From CAZLMW01 sp964560875 (GTDB lineage: Bacteria > Myxococcota_A > UBA9042), in assembly GCA_964560875.1 (NCBI GenBank), contig CAZLMW010000131.1:1-21289 (forward strand): DNA of 21,289 nucleotides. Reading direction: 5' to 3'. The first letter of the stretch is position 1. The number at the start of each line of letters is the position of its first letter. The position numbers were made by a program, and so were the translations under genes. This document shows, one piece after another, positions 9,564-17,300 of this stretch. Under the pieces are notes generated by a model that saw nothing but the letters and a program-made list of their open reading frames with translations, did not search any database and was not told the DNA's origin.

Positions 9564-9998
9564 CTAGCCCGTCTTTCTCACCACGTCAGTCGATCTGACG
9601 CTCTCGGACAGCGATTCAACGATCGGACAAGACAGCTGATCAGGACGTGAGTGGCAGCGGTCGATGAGATCGGCGAGCGCGCTGCGGATCGCCCGCAGGT
9701 CGGCGATACGACTATCGATGTCGGCAACTTTCTCCTCGGCAGAGCGGCGTACATCACCGCAACGATCCATGCGATTGGTGCGCAGGGCGAGCAGCTGTCG
9801 AACCTCCCTCAGCGAGAAGCCGAGCGCCTGGGCCCGCTTGATGAACCGCAACGTGTGCAGCGCTTGATCGTCGTACTGCCGCCAACCTGTGCCGGTCTTG
9901 AGCGGCCTCTTCAGCAGCCCTTCGCGCTCGTAGAAACGAACCGTCTCCACATTCACGCCAGCCGCCTTCGCCAGTTTGCCTATGGTGCGCCCAGCCAT
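9564..9998 (-). CDS. merR: MerR-family regulator of the mercury-responsive type
   Basis: The protein has 144 residues; GGAG lies 5 bases before the ATG. Residues 1-70 are the winged-helix DNA-binding domain (TIGKLAKAAGVNVETVRFYEREGLL, then RFIKRAQALGFSLREVRQLL). It is followed by the dimerisation helix and a metal-binding loop. Three cysteines, Cys80, Cys115 and Cys124, have the same 35- and 9-residue spacing as Cys82, Cys117 and Cys126 of Tn501 MerR, and the CHSRPDQLSCPIVESL segment closely matches the mercury-binding loop. ZntR-type regulators have CC where this has CH, so mercury (or another thiophilic metal) is the better prediction. No mer transport or reductase gene is present in the window, so its target lies elsewhere or it regulates a chromosomal gene. 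No classical mer operator was found upstream. Confidence 0.9.
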   Translation of the reverse strand: MAGRTIGKLAKAAGVNVETVRFYEREGLLKRPLKTGTGWRQYDDQALHTLRFIKRAQALGFSLREVRQLLALRTNRMDRCGDVRRSAEEKVADIDSRIADLRAIRSALADLIDRCHSRPDQLSCPIVESLSESVRSTDVVRKTG

Positions 9999-10078
9999 CT
10001 CGTCTCCACGCCGCCAGGGCCGACTGCTGTGTCAGCACAACTTGGTGCGGTTTTGCGGCGCCCGCCGCGTCGAAAGCC

Positions 10079-10095
10079 AATGGCGGAATGCCATT
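10079..10095. promoter_or_regulatory. Dyad upstream of merR, possible operator
   Basis: AATGGC (10079-10084) and GCCATT (10090-10095) form a 6-bp dyad with a 5-base spacer, 81 bp before the merR start. A second dyad, TGCTG-TGT-CAGCA (10025-10037), lies in the leader. Neither matches the mer operator consensus, so binding by this MerR is only a possibility. Confidence 0.25.
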
Positions 10096-10174
10096 TGTAG
10101 AGCCTCGCGCTGTGCTGCGATCATGCCACTATACGCTCGAGTTGTGATGGTTCACAGCGGCGCGACACGCGCGA

Positions 10175-10258
10175 TCAGTTCCGGCGCTGGCTGGCTGTCG
10201 TGCCGTGGTGCCAGACGTGGAGCTTGTGGTGCGCGAATCGTGTGGTCGCTGCTTTCAT
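10175..10258 (-). CDS. Candidate small ORF with strong ribosome binding site
   Basis: The 27-codon ORF starts at ATG 10258, 5 bases after GAGGAGG, the best Shine-Dalgarno match in this spacer. The peptide is basic and His-rich (it contains RFAHHKLHVWHH) with no membrane segment. It may be a real small protein, a leader peptide or the remnant of a longer gene. A neighbouring frame continues with a helix-like PELIARVAPL tail, so a frameshifted remnant is possible. Evidence is limited to the ribosome site. Confidence 0.25.
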   Translation of the reverse strand: MKAATTRFAHHKLHVWHHGTTASQRRN

Positions 10259-10399
10259 GGTCGCCTCCTCGGCGCCGGATGAGCGGCCGTGGGCGACGAC
10301 AGAACCGCACCCCCTCCGCGGCCGCACACCTTCGCATTTGCGGCAGGTCTGCTACTTTCGCTGCGAATTGTGCCAACGGCTCGATCGGAGAGTGCCTGG

Positions 10400-11263
10400 A
10401 TGCGGTGGTTGACCCTCGTCGTTTGCGTCATCGTGAGCGCGACGGTGGCGCCGTTCGCCCGACCTGCGTATGCCGCTGATTCCGCGAAAAAGAAGGCGAT
10501 TGCCGCGTCGATCCTGGCGCGCGCAGCCCTCGACGAAGGCAAGTTCGGCAAGTGCGCCGACCTCTATCGGGAAGCATGGATGGCGGATCCGGCTACGCTC
10601 GGCTACCTGTACAGCGTGGCCCGATGCGAGCACAAAGGCGGCCGATTCGACGCCGCCGTTCGCGACTACGAAGAGCTGCTGAAAGTGGTCGGGGAAAAAC
10701 CCAACCCAATGGCGATCAAGTCCAAGAAGTTTCTGACCGAAGCCCGCGCCCAGCTCGCCGAGCAGAAGAAGCACGAGGCGGAGCTGCTCGACAAGGCGCG
10801 CAAGCAGGCTGAAGAGGACAAGAGAAAGGCGCTCGCTGCCGAGAAAGCCAAAGCGGCCGGCGCGAACGCGGCCAAATCCGCTCCGGTTGTTACCAAGCCG
10901 GCTGGCCGGGACGGCACGCTGCAGCGCAGCCTCGGCTGGGTGGCGATCGGGGCCGGTATCGTGATGGCAGGCACTGCAGGCGGCCTCTATTTGGTGGCTG
11001 GTTCCGACCGGAAAGCCCTGGACGGCAGGCTCGACGACCTCAAGACCGGCAAGGACCAGAAGTTCACGCAGAAGCAGGCGCGCGCGCAGGCCGACGACAT
11101 TGCCCAGCAGAAGACCATCGCCGCCGTTATCGGCGCCGCGAGTTTTGCGGCGATCGGTGGTGGCGCGTACTTGCTCTATGCCGCGCCGCAGAGGACCGCG
11201 TGGACGCCGCTTGTTGTTCCAACCCAAGGTGGTGGACTCGTCGGCGCGACCATCCGCTTCTGA
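10400..11263 (+). CDS. Secreted TPR-like/coiled-coil protein with two C-terminal membrane segments
   Basis: The protein has 287 residues from the ATG at 10400 (GGAGAG 7 bases upstream). The longer frame from 10289 would bury the signal peptide, so I rejected it. A Sec signal (MRWLTLVVCVIVSATVAPF, cleavage near AYA/AD about residue 25) is followed by a tetratricopeptide-like region (LDEGKFGKCADLYREAW, GYLYSVARCEHKGGRFDAAVRDYEELL). Residues about 110-155 form an Ala/Lys/Glu-rich coiled coil. Two hydrophobic segments follow (GWVAIGAGIVMAGTAGGLYLVAG and AAVIGAASFAAIGGGAYLLY) with a charged loop between them. This arrangement is common in Myxococcota proteins of unknown role. A scaffold function in the envelope is inferred. 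Confidence 0.83.
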   Translation: MRWLTLVVCVIVSATVAPFARPAYAADSAKKKAIAASILARAALDEGKFGKCADLYREAWMADPATLGYLYSVARCEHKGGRFDAAVRDYEELLKVVGEKPNPMAIKSKKFLTEARAQLAEQKKHEAELLDKARKQAEEDKRKALAAEKAKAAGANAAKSAPVVTKPAGRDGTLQRSLGWVAIGAGIVMAGTAGGLYLVAGSDRKALDGRLDDLKTGKDQKFTQKQARAQADDIAQQKTIAAVIGAASFAAIGGGAYLLYAAPQRTAWTPLVVPTQGGGLVGATIRF

Positions 11264-11269
11264 GTCGCG

Positions 11270-12013
11270 CTACTTTCCGCCGCAGATCTTGGTGGTGCTC
11301 GGTTTGCCGATGTCGGCGCACTTGCCGTTGACGCAGGACAGGTCACCGCACGACGCCGTGCACGCATCGCCCTCCTTCGGGGCTGTCTTGCACTTGCCGG
11401 CCTTGTTCAACGCGCCGTCGCAATATGTCGACTTGCACTCTGTGTCGGAAACGCACACGCCGCCAGCCTCGACGTGGGGGACGAAGACGCCCTCACACGC
11501 GCCCATCGAGCCGGACTTGGCGACCTTGCTGTAGTCCTTGCACGGCACGGCCTTCATCGCGGCGACGCATGTGTCGGCCTTGGCGCTGTCGACGCTCACG
11601 CGACCCTTGTTGATCGAGTCCTGCAGGAAGGCGGCGAACCCAAGCAGGATCTTGGACTGTTCGTCGGTGCACTTGGCGGCGTCGACGGGTACGGCTGACC
11701 CGAACTTCTTGGCCAGGTCCGCGGCGCTGCAGCACTCGAAGGCTTTTTGGCAATCGGCCTCGACGAAGGCGATCACCGCCTTGGATAGCGACTTACTCAG
11801 CCCGCCGGAGCTCGAACCGCTGGAGCTTGAGGCGCCGCTGCTGCTCGAGCTCGCGCCGCTTTTTGAGCTCGTACCGCCGCTGCTGGCGCCCCCCGAACTC
11901 GCGGCACCCGTGGGCGCGACTCCACCACCGCTACCCGTGCCGGCGACGCAGCCCGCGGTCGAAAAGGAGATGACAAGGACGGCAACGACGATGAGCGATG
12001 AGCGAAGGTTCAT
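11270..12013 (-). CDS. Ser/Gly-rich lipoprotein with C-terminal Cys-rich domain
   Basis: The protein has 247 residues from the ATG at 12013, chosen because GGAG lies 7 bases upstream and the signal peptide begins there (an ATG 15 codons earlier has neither). The signal MNLRSSLIVVAVLVISFSTAGC ends in a lipobox (STAGC). A low-complexity Gly/Ser/Ala linker of about 60 residues follows, which probably spans the cell wall space or extends from the membrane. The remaining about 160 residues contain over ten cysteines, including ADCQKAFECC, CVSDTECKSTYCDG and CGDLSCVNGKC, patterns typical of disulfide-stabilised myxobacterial surface proteins. There is no catalytic motif. It is convergent with the TPR-like gene, with only 6 bp between the stop codons. 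A role in surface binding is a guess. Confidence 0.85.
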   Translation of the reverse strand: MNLRSSLIVVAVLVISFSTAGCVAGTGSGGGVAPTGAASSGGASSGGTSSKSGASSSSSGASSSSGSSSGGLSKSLSKAVIAFVEADCQKAFECCSAADLAKKFGSAVPVDAAKCTDEQSKILLGFAAFLQDSINKGRVSVDSAKADTCVAAMKAVPCKDYSKVAKSGSMGACEGVFVPHVEAGGVCVSDTECKSTYCDGALNKAGKCKTAPKEGDACTASCGDLSCVNGKCADIGKPSTTKICGGK

Positions 12014-12431
12014 GGTGGCACTCCAAGGTGTTGGCGGGGAGCATGCCGGTCGGGACACGGATCACACAATCACCGCTTCGGCCTCGATTTCGATGAGGGT
12101 GCAAAGGGCCGCTCAAACACTGTGTTGAGGATCAGACTTCGAAGCGCGTGTCCGGCCCATGCGGGCTTCGGTCGCGGCATCCCTGGCGCGCTGGGCTTCC
12201 GCAAGGCTCTTGAACTTCTGCACCCCGACCGCGATCTGGCCGATCAGCTGCGGCGATCAGCAACGGCCCCGGCGCTGCTGATCGGGGAGGGCGCCAACCG
12301 ACTCAACGCAGGCGCCATGGTTGGTAATCCTGATCGCGGGGACTGCCGGCGCGGGTGTATAAAAGGCTTGGCCAGTTTGTCGCGCGCGGGTCCGAGGGTG
12401 CACGACTGGGACCTTGCGAGGACCTTCGTAG
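12014..12431. other. Intergenic region between divergent lipoprotein and chloride channel genes
   Basis: This 418-bp divergent spacer should hold both promoters. A TATAAA at 12358-12363 could be a -10 box for the plus-strand channel gene, but no -35 box lies at normal distance. A short minus-strand ORF (12113-12223) is listed separately. No other gene or RNA was recognised. Confidence 0.4.
12113..12223 (-). CDS. Possible small protein or gene remnant
   Basis: A 36-codon frame starts at GTG 12223 (or at CTG 12247) and ends at TGA 12115-12113. The peptide segment GVQKFKSLAEAQRARDAA is helical, charged and reminiscent of short bacterial proteins with a K/R-F-x-S-x-E-E-A core. A stop lies just upstream in frame and no good ribosome site is visible, so this may be the tail of a decayed gene. 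Real coding status is uncertain. Confidence 0.3.
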   Translation of the reverse strand: MQKFKSLAEAQRARDAATEARMGRTRASKSDPQHSV

Positions 12432-14267
12432 ATGCTGAATCTATTCCGGAAACCGACCCATCGGCTCGCCCAGCACCGCTACCTGCGTCCGCTGCAGCGG
12501 TGGTTTTCGCCCAGCGACGCAAGCAGCCTCGGTCGCCTGCTGCTGCTGTATGCCGGCGTGGGAGTGGTCGTCGGCGTGTGCGCGATCGGCTTTCACTGGA
12601 CTGTCGCGTGGGCAGAGCACCTGTTGTTGGACCGTTTGGCGGGCTACCGCGCCGCGATTCCAGCGGGCGAGCACCACCTGAGCACGCCATCGAGCACCGC
12701 GTTTACGCCCTGGGTGCTGCTGGTATTGCCCGCGCTTGGGGCGGGAATCTCGGCGCTGCTGGTGTGGCGGGCGGCGCCCGAGGCCGCCGGCGCGGGCATG
12801 GCGAACGTTATCGACTCCTACCACGGCGGGGGGCACGTCCGGCGCCGTGTGTTCTGGGTCAAGACGCTGGCCTCCGCGCTGGTCATCGGCTGCGGTGGAT
12901 CGGCGGGGCGCGAGGGCCCGATCGCCCAGATCGGCAGCTCGCTGGGCTCGTTCGTGGCTCGCCTGTTGCGCATCAGCCGACAGGAGCGCCGGACGCTGGT
13001 AGCGGCGGGCGCGGCGGCGGGCGTGGGGGCGCTGTTTCACGCCCCGGTCGCGAGCGCGTTGTTCATGGCGGAGGTGCTCTACCGCCGCATGGAGCTCGAG
13101 CACGAGGTGATCGTGCCCAGCCTGATCGCCTCGATCGTTTCGTACACCATCTACAGCATCGAGTTTTCCTGGCGACCGCTGTTTCGCATCGACGACTTCA
13201 TGTTCAGCAGCCCGCTCGAGCTGGGCCCCTACCTGCTCTTGGCGATCGTGCTCGCGATCAGCGGGCGGCTGTTCGTGCGCACCTACTTCTTGATGGCCGG
13301 GCTCTTTCGCCGGCTGCCGTGGTCTGCGCTGGTCGCGCCGGTCGTCGGCGGGCTGGGAGCAGGCGCGATCGGGTTGCTCGCGCCCGAGACTCTGGGCGCC
13401 AGCTACGGGAGCCTGCAGGCCGCCATCGACGGCGAGCTGGGCTTGTGGAGCCTGGCGGGCCTGGCCGTGGGCAAAATGTGGACCGCCACGCTGACGTCGG
13501 GCGCCGGTGCGAGCGGCGGTTTGTTCGGCCCGTCGATGGTGATCGGCGGCCTGATCGGCGGCGCGATGGCGATGGGGGTCCACGAGTGGATGCCCGCGAT
13601 CGCGCCACCCTACGCAGCATTTGTCGTCATCGGCATGGGCGGCTTCTTCTCCGCCATCTCGAACGCTCCGATCTCGGTGATCATCCTGATCACGGAGATG
13701 ACCGGGAACTATCACCTGCTGGTGCCGGCCATGTGGGTGTGCGTGATCGCGTGGCTGCTGACCGCCGACGTCACGCTGTTCGACACGCAGAAGGACACGC
13801 GGCTGGACTCCCACGAGCACCTCATGGAAGCCGTCAACGGGGTGGCGCGGCGCCTGACGGTGGGCGACGCGATCCGCAACCAGGAGCACGAAGCCGTGGT
13901 CACTGCGCGCCCGGACACGCCACTGTCGGAGCTGCGGCGACGCTTCGCGCACACCCACCACGCGAGCTTCCCGATCACCCGAGAGGACGGCGAGCTGTGT
14001 GGCATGGTCGACGAAGAGGCGATGCGGCAGGCGATGGAGGATCCTGACCTGCCCGACATCATCGTCGCCGGCGACGTCTTGGCCCCCGCCGACCCGGTCA
14101 CCTTGGAGGACAGTCTGCACTCCGCGCTGCACAAGCTGGTCTCCTCGCACCGCGACGAGCTGGCGGTCGTGGAGCGAACCGATCGCACCTGCCTGGTGGG
14201 CTGCCTGAGCCGCCGCGACATCGTCGCGTTCCTCGATGAGCGCCTGCACGAGGGGGAGGTGACATGA
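12432..14267 (+). CDS. CLC-family chloride channel/transporter with C-terminal CBS domains
   Basis: The protein has 611 residues; GAGGA lies 9 bases before the ATG. An inner-membrane CLC core (about 35-455, many helices) is followed by two CBS domains (about 470-605) that usually bind adenine nucleotides and regulate transport. The gating glutamate is present (GREGP, Glu161), as are the LFGP segment and the FSAISNAP helix. Three signature sites deviate from E. coli ClcA. The GSGIPE loop reads GAGMAN (120-125), the internal proton glutamate Glu203 aligns with Val215 (AEVL), and the usual SIYxxQ tyrosine reads TLFDTQ. Val at the internal site is typical of CLC channels, so passive conductance is possible. 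Fluoride or chloride as the ion cannot be decided. The gene stands alone, convergent with the giant Cys-rich gene. Confidence 0.93.
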   Translation: MLNLFRKPTHRLAQHRYLRPLQRWFSPSDASSLGRLLLLYAGVGVVVGVCAIGFHWTVAWAEHLLLDRLAGYRAAIPAGEHHLSTPSSTAFTPWVLLVLPALGAGISALLVWRAAPEAAGAGMANVIDSYHGGGHVRRRVFWVKTLASALVIGCGGSAGREGPIAQIGSSLGSFVARLLRISRQERRTLVAAGAAAGVGALFHAPVASALFMAEVLYRRMELEHEVIVPSLIASIVSYTIYSIEFSWRPLFRIDDFMFSSPLELGPYLLLAIVLAISGRLFVRTYFLMAGLFRRLPWSALVAPVVGGLGAGAIGLLAPETLGASYGSLQAAIDGELGLWSLAGLAVGKMWTATLTSGAGASGGLFGPSMVIGGLIGGAMAMGVHEWMPAIAPPYAAFVVIGMGGFFSAISNAPISVIILITEMTGNYHLLVPAMWVCVIAWLLTADVTLFDTQKDTRLDSHEHLMEAVNGVARRLTVGDAIRNQEHEAVVTARPDTPLSELRRRFAHTHHASFPITREDGELCGMVDEEAMRQAMEDPDLPDIIVAGDVLAPADPVTLEDSLHSALHKLVSSHRDELAVVERTDRTCLVGCLSRRDIVAFLDERLHEGEVT

Positions 14268-14353
14268 GCGCGACGCACGAGGCGCCCGCCGGCCGCTGTG
14301 CTGGTGGTCCTGCGATTTCAGGGCTGTCCCTGAATTGCGCACAATCCGCATGA
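14264..14353 (+). CDS. Candidate small ORF overlapping the chloride channel stop
   Basis: ATGA at 14264-14267 overlaps the channel stop. GGGGGAGGT lies directly upstream at good spacing, giving a 29-codon ORF ending at TGA 14351-14353. The purine-rich stretch also encodes the channel's C-terminal HEGEV, so it may not have evolved as a ribosome site. The peptide has no recognisable feature. It could be the truncated remnant of a former downstream gene. Confidence 0.25.
   Translation: MSATHEAPAGRCAGGPAISGLSLNCAQSA
14317..14334. terminator. Hairpin between convergent genes, possible terminator
   Basis: TTCAGGG (14317-14323) pairs with CCCTGAA (14328-14334) around CTGT, between the channel gene and the minus-strand Cys-rich gene. 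No T-tract follows on either strand, so terminator function is tentative. Confidence 0.4.
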
Positions 14354-14369
14354 ACTTGCAGCGACGCTG

Positions 14370-17300
14370 CTACTTGATCAGCTTCACGCAGCGGAAACCG
14401 ACGCCGATGGTCCCCTTGGCCTGGTCGGCGGGGCTGAGGTGGGCCGTGCGGGCGGCGGTGCCGGGTTTGGTGTACCGACCGCCGCGCAGGACGCGCTTGG
14501 CGTTGGCGGGGGCGACCGGGTTCTTCTTGGTCGCAGCGGGGCTCGCGTAGAACTTGGGATCCCAGCCGTCCCGGGTCCATTCGGCCACGTTGCCGCCCAG
14601 GTCGTGCACGCCGCGCTGTGTCACATCGCCTTCGGCCCGGGATCCGACGGGTTGGACGCCGGTCGGATGGCAGGGAGCGCCGGGTTGGGCGACGACCGAG
14701 TGGCTGCAGCTGGCCTCCGGTTTGTTGCCCCATGGGAAGTTGGTCGCCGCCTTCTTGCAGGCCGGCCCTGGAGCCGTGCACGGGCTTCGCGCAGCCGCTT
14801 CCCATTGCGCTGAGCTGGGCAACAGGCCGCCCTTGATGGCCCAGGCGCAAAAAGCGGTCGCCTCGGTGTGATTGACGCAGTTGACCGCGGTTTGTTCGGC
14901 CGCGCTGAGCGCGTCAGATTCGGTCACCTTGGCGGCAAGCTTGGCGTGTTTGAGCAACGTACAGTTGCCGAGTCCAACCACGGGATCCTTGCACTTGCCC
15001 GCCTTCTTGCACGCGTTGTAGCGCGCGACCGTGACTTCGAAGCGGTCGATCCAAAAGCTGGTGATCGGGACGATGTGATGTGGCTCTTCATGGGGCTTGC
15101 AGCGCGGCTTGCCGTCCGGGCCGAGATCCGACTTGGCGTTGCAGCCGATGGCGTAGTTGCCGGCGGGAATGAGCGCCATTCCATCGGGGATCTGGGTGGC
15201 GACACCGCCGACGCAAAACCCGCCGATCGTGTCCGCGACGCCGTCGGGCTTCTTGAGCGCGATGCACGCGCCCTTGGTGGAACACGAGCTCGTGGTGCAG
15301 GCGTTGCCGTCGTCGCACTTGTTTGTGTTGGGGATAAACGCGGTGCACTTGCCGGTCTTGGGATCGCAACCGGGCCAGCAGCCGTCGGACGCGGCGCCGG
15401 GCTTGCAGCTGACGACCGAGGTGGGATCGAGACGGCAGGCCGATGACTTGCCGCTCTTGTCGCACAAGAACGTGCCGTTGCATGGGTTGCCGTCGTCTGC
15501 GTCGGCGCAGTCGTCGTCTTTGGTGCACGCGCAGACATTCGTTCCGGGCTTGCACGTCCCGTTTCCATCGCACGTGTCGCCGACCGTGCAGGGGGACCCG
15601 TCGCTGCAAACCGTCTTGGGTTCGGCCGCGCCTTGCGCGCACTTGCCAGACTTGGGATCGCAAGCGGAAGGCGCGCACGGGTTGGTCAATGGGTCGCAAA
15701 CGGGCACCGAAGCCGGGTTGGCCCGACAGACGGCGATGCCCTTGGACTTGTCGCAAAACAAGGTCGGCGCGCACTTGTTGTTGGGGTCGGCGAACGACGC
15801 GCAGTCTGCCGATTTCTTGCAGGCGCAGACGTTGACGTCGGCCGTGCATGCGCCGCCATCACATGTCGAGTGGGGAGTGCACGGGTCGCCGTCGTCGCAG
15901 GTCTTCAGCGCGCTGACCGCCGCGACTTTGCACGTGCCGGTCGCGGGATTGCAGCGGTTCTTGAGGCAGAACGTGTCGCCCGCCGCGTCGCAGTTCACCG
16001 CCTTGGCGGGGTTGGCCCGACATGAAAACGGCGCCTTGGTCTTGTCGCAGAAGAACGCGCCAAGGCACTTGTTGGACGACGCGCTGGCGCACTCGGCGTC
16101 GGTGGTGCACTTGCAGACGCTGATGCCTGCAACGCAGACGCCCTTGACACACTGATCGCCGAACGTGCAGGGATGACCGTCCTCGCACGGCTGGCCGGGT
16201 TTGTCGTGGGGAGTAAGGGCGCAGAGCCCGGTCTTTGGCACGCAACGATTGACCAGGCACGCGAGTCCGGACTTGTGCGGGCAGGTGACGATTGTGGCCG
16301 GATTGATGCGGCATGAACCGGACGACGCGTCGCAGTAGGGCGTCCCGTTGCAGCTGTCGCCGTCGTCGATGCAATCGCTGTCTTTGTTGCAGGCGCAGAC
16401 GTTGACCGAACCGGCGACGCAGGTGGCGCCCTTGCAGTGGTCGTTGGCCGTGCATGCGTCCCCGTCGCTGCAGCTGACGTGGGCGACGACGGCATAGGGG
16501 AACGCGCGCTCTATAACGCTTTTCTTGCTCGCGCCGCCGATGATCTTCTCGACGCGGATGTGGGTGCGTGGTGTCAGCTTGCAGACGCCGCTGGTGGCGT
16601 AGCAGAAGTTTCGGACACAGCCTGTGTCGTGAATCGTCGGGCAAACCACGAGGGACGCCGGATTGGGCACGCATTTGCCGCTCAGCTTGTCGCAGGCGAG
16701 GGTGCCATTGCAGAAGTCGCCGTCGTCCTTGTTTTCGCAATCCGCATCCTTGGTGCAGGTGCAGATCCGCGTGCCCTCGCCGCCCGTCGGGAGATGGTCG
16801 TTCTTGGGGTCGGCGTCAGCGAGCTGGGCCTTCTTCTTGGCGACGTCCGCGGCGCCGCACACACCTTTGAAGCAGGTCTCCGAAGCTGTGCACGGATCGC
16901 CATCGTCGCAGACCGGCGTCGCGATCACCGATGTCTTGGACACCACCAACGGACACGGCGGGTCATCGGCGCCGGCCTTGCAGCTCTTATTGGCCTTCTT
17001 GACGTGCGTAACCGAGGTCATCTTGCAGTGCCCGTCGAGCGGATCGCAGGCGTTCTTCAAGCACTCGGTGTCCGACCCGATGGAGCACTTGACGATGGCG
17101 GCCTTGTTGATGGCGCATTTCCAGCCCTTCACGTCAGCGGCGGACGTATCGCAGTAGACGCCCCCGCACTGGCTGGCGTTGAGATGGGCGCAATCCTTGG
17201 CCGCTGTCTGCGGCGTGCACGGACAAACGTTGGTGGTGCTCGTGCACTTGCCATCTTTGCAGAAGTCGTTGGGCGTGCACTTGCTGCCGTCGTCGCACGG

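Larger units (their letters stand above)
9999..10399. other. Long spacer between merR and the TPR/coiled-coil gene
   Basis: This 401-bp region holds the two dyads described separately. It also holds a 27-codon minus-strand ORF with a strong ribosome site, also listed separately. I see no larger gene, RNA gene or insertion sequence. Promoters for merR and for the plus-strand gene at 10400 should lie here but could not be placed with confidence. Confidence 0.4.

Noticed and set aside
12122..14047. Long alternative plus-strand frame across the chloride channel gene
   Set aside because: Its translation is Arg/Gly/Ala-rich with no domain, whereas the other frame encodes a complete CLC protein with CBS domains.
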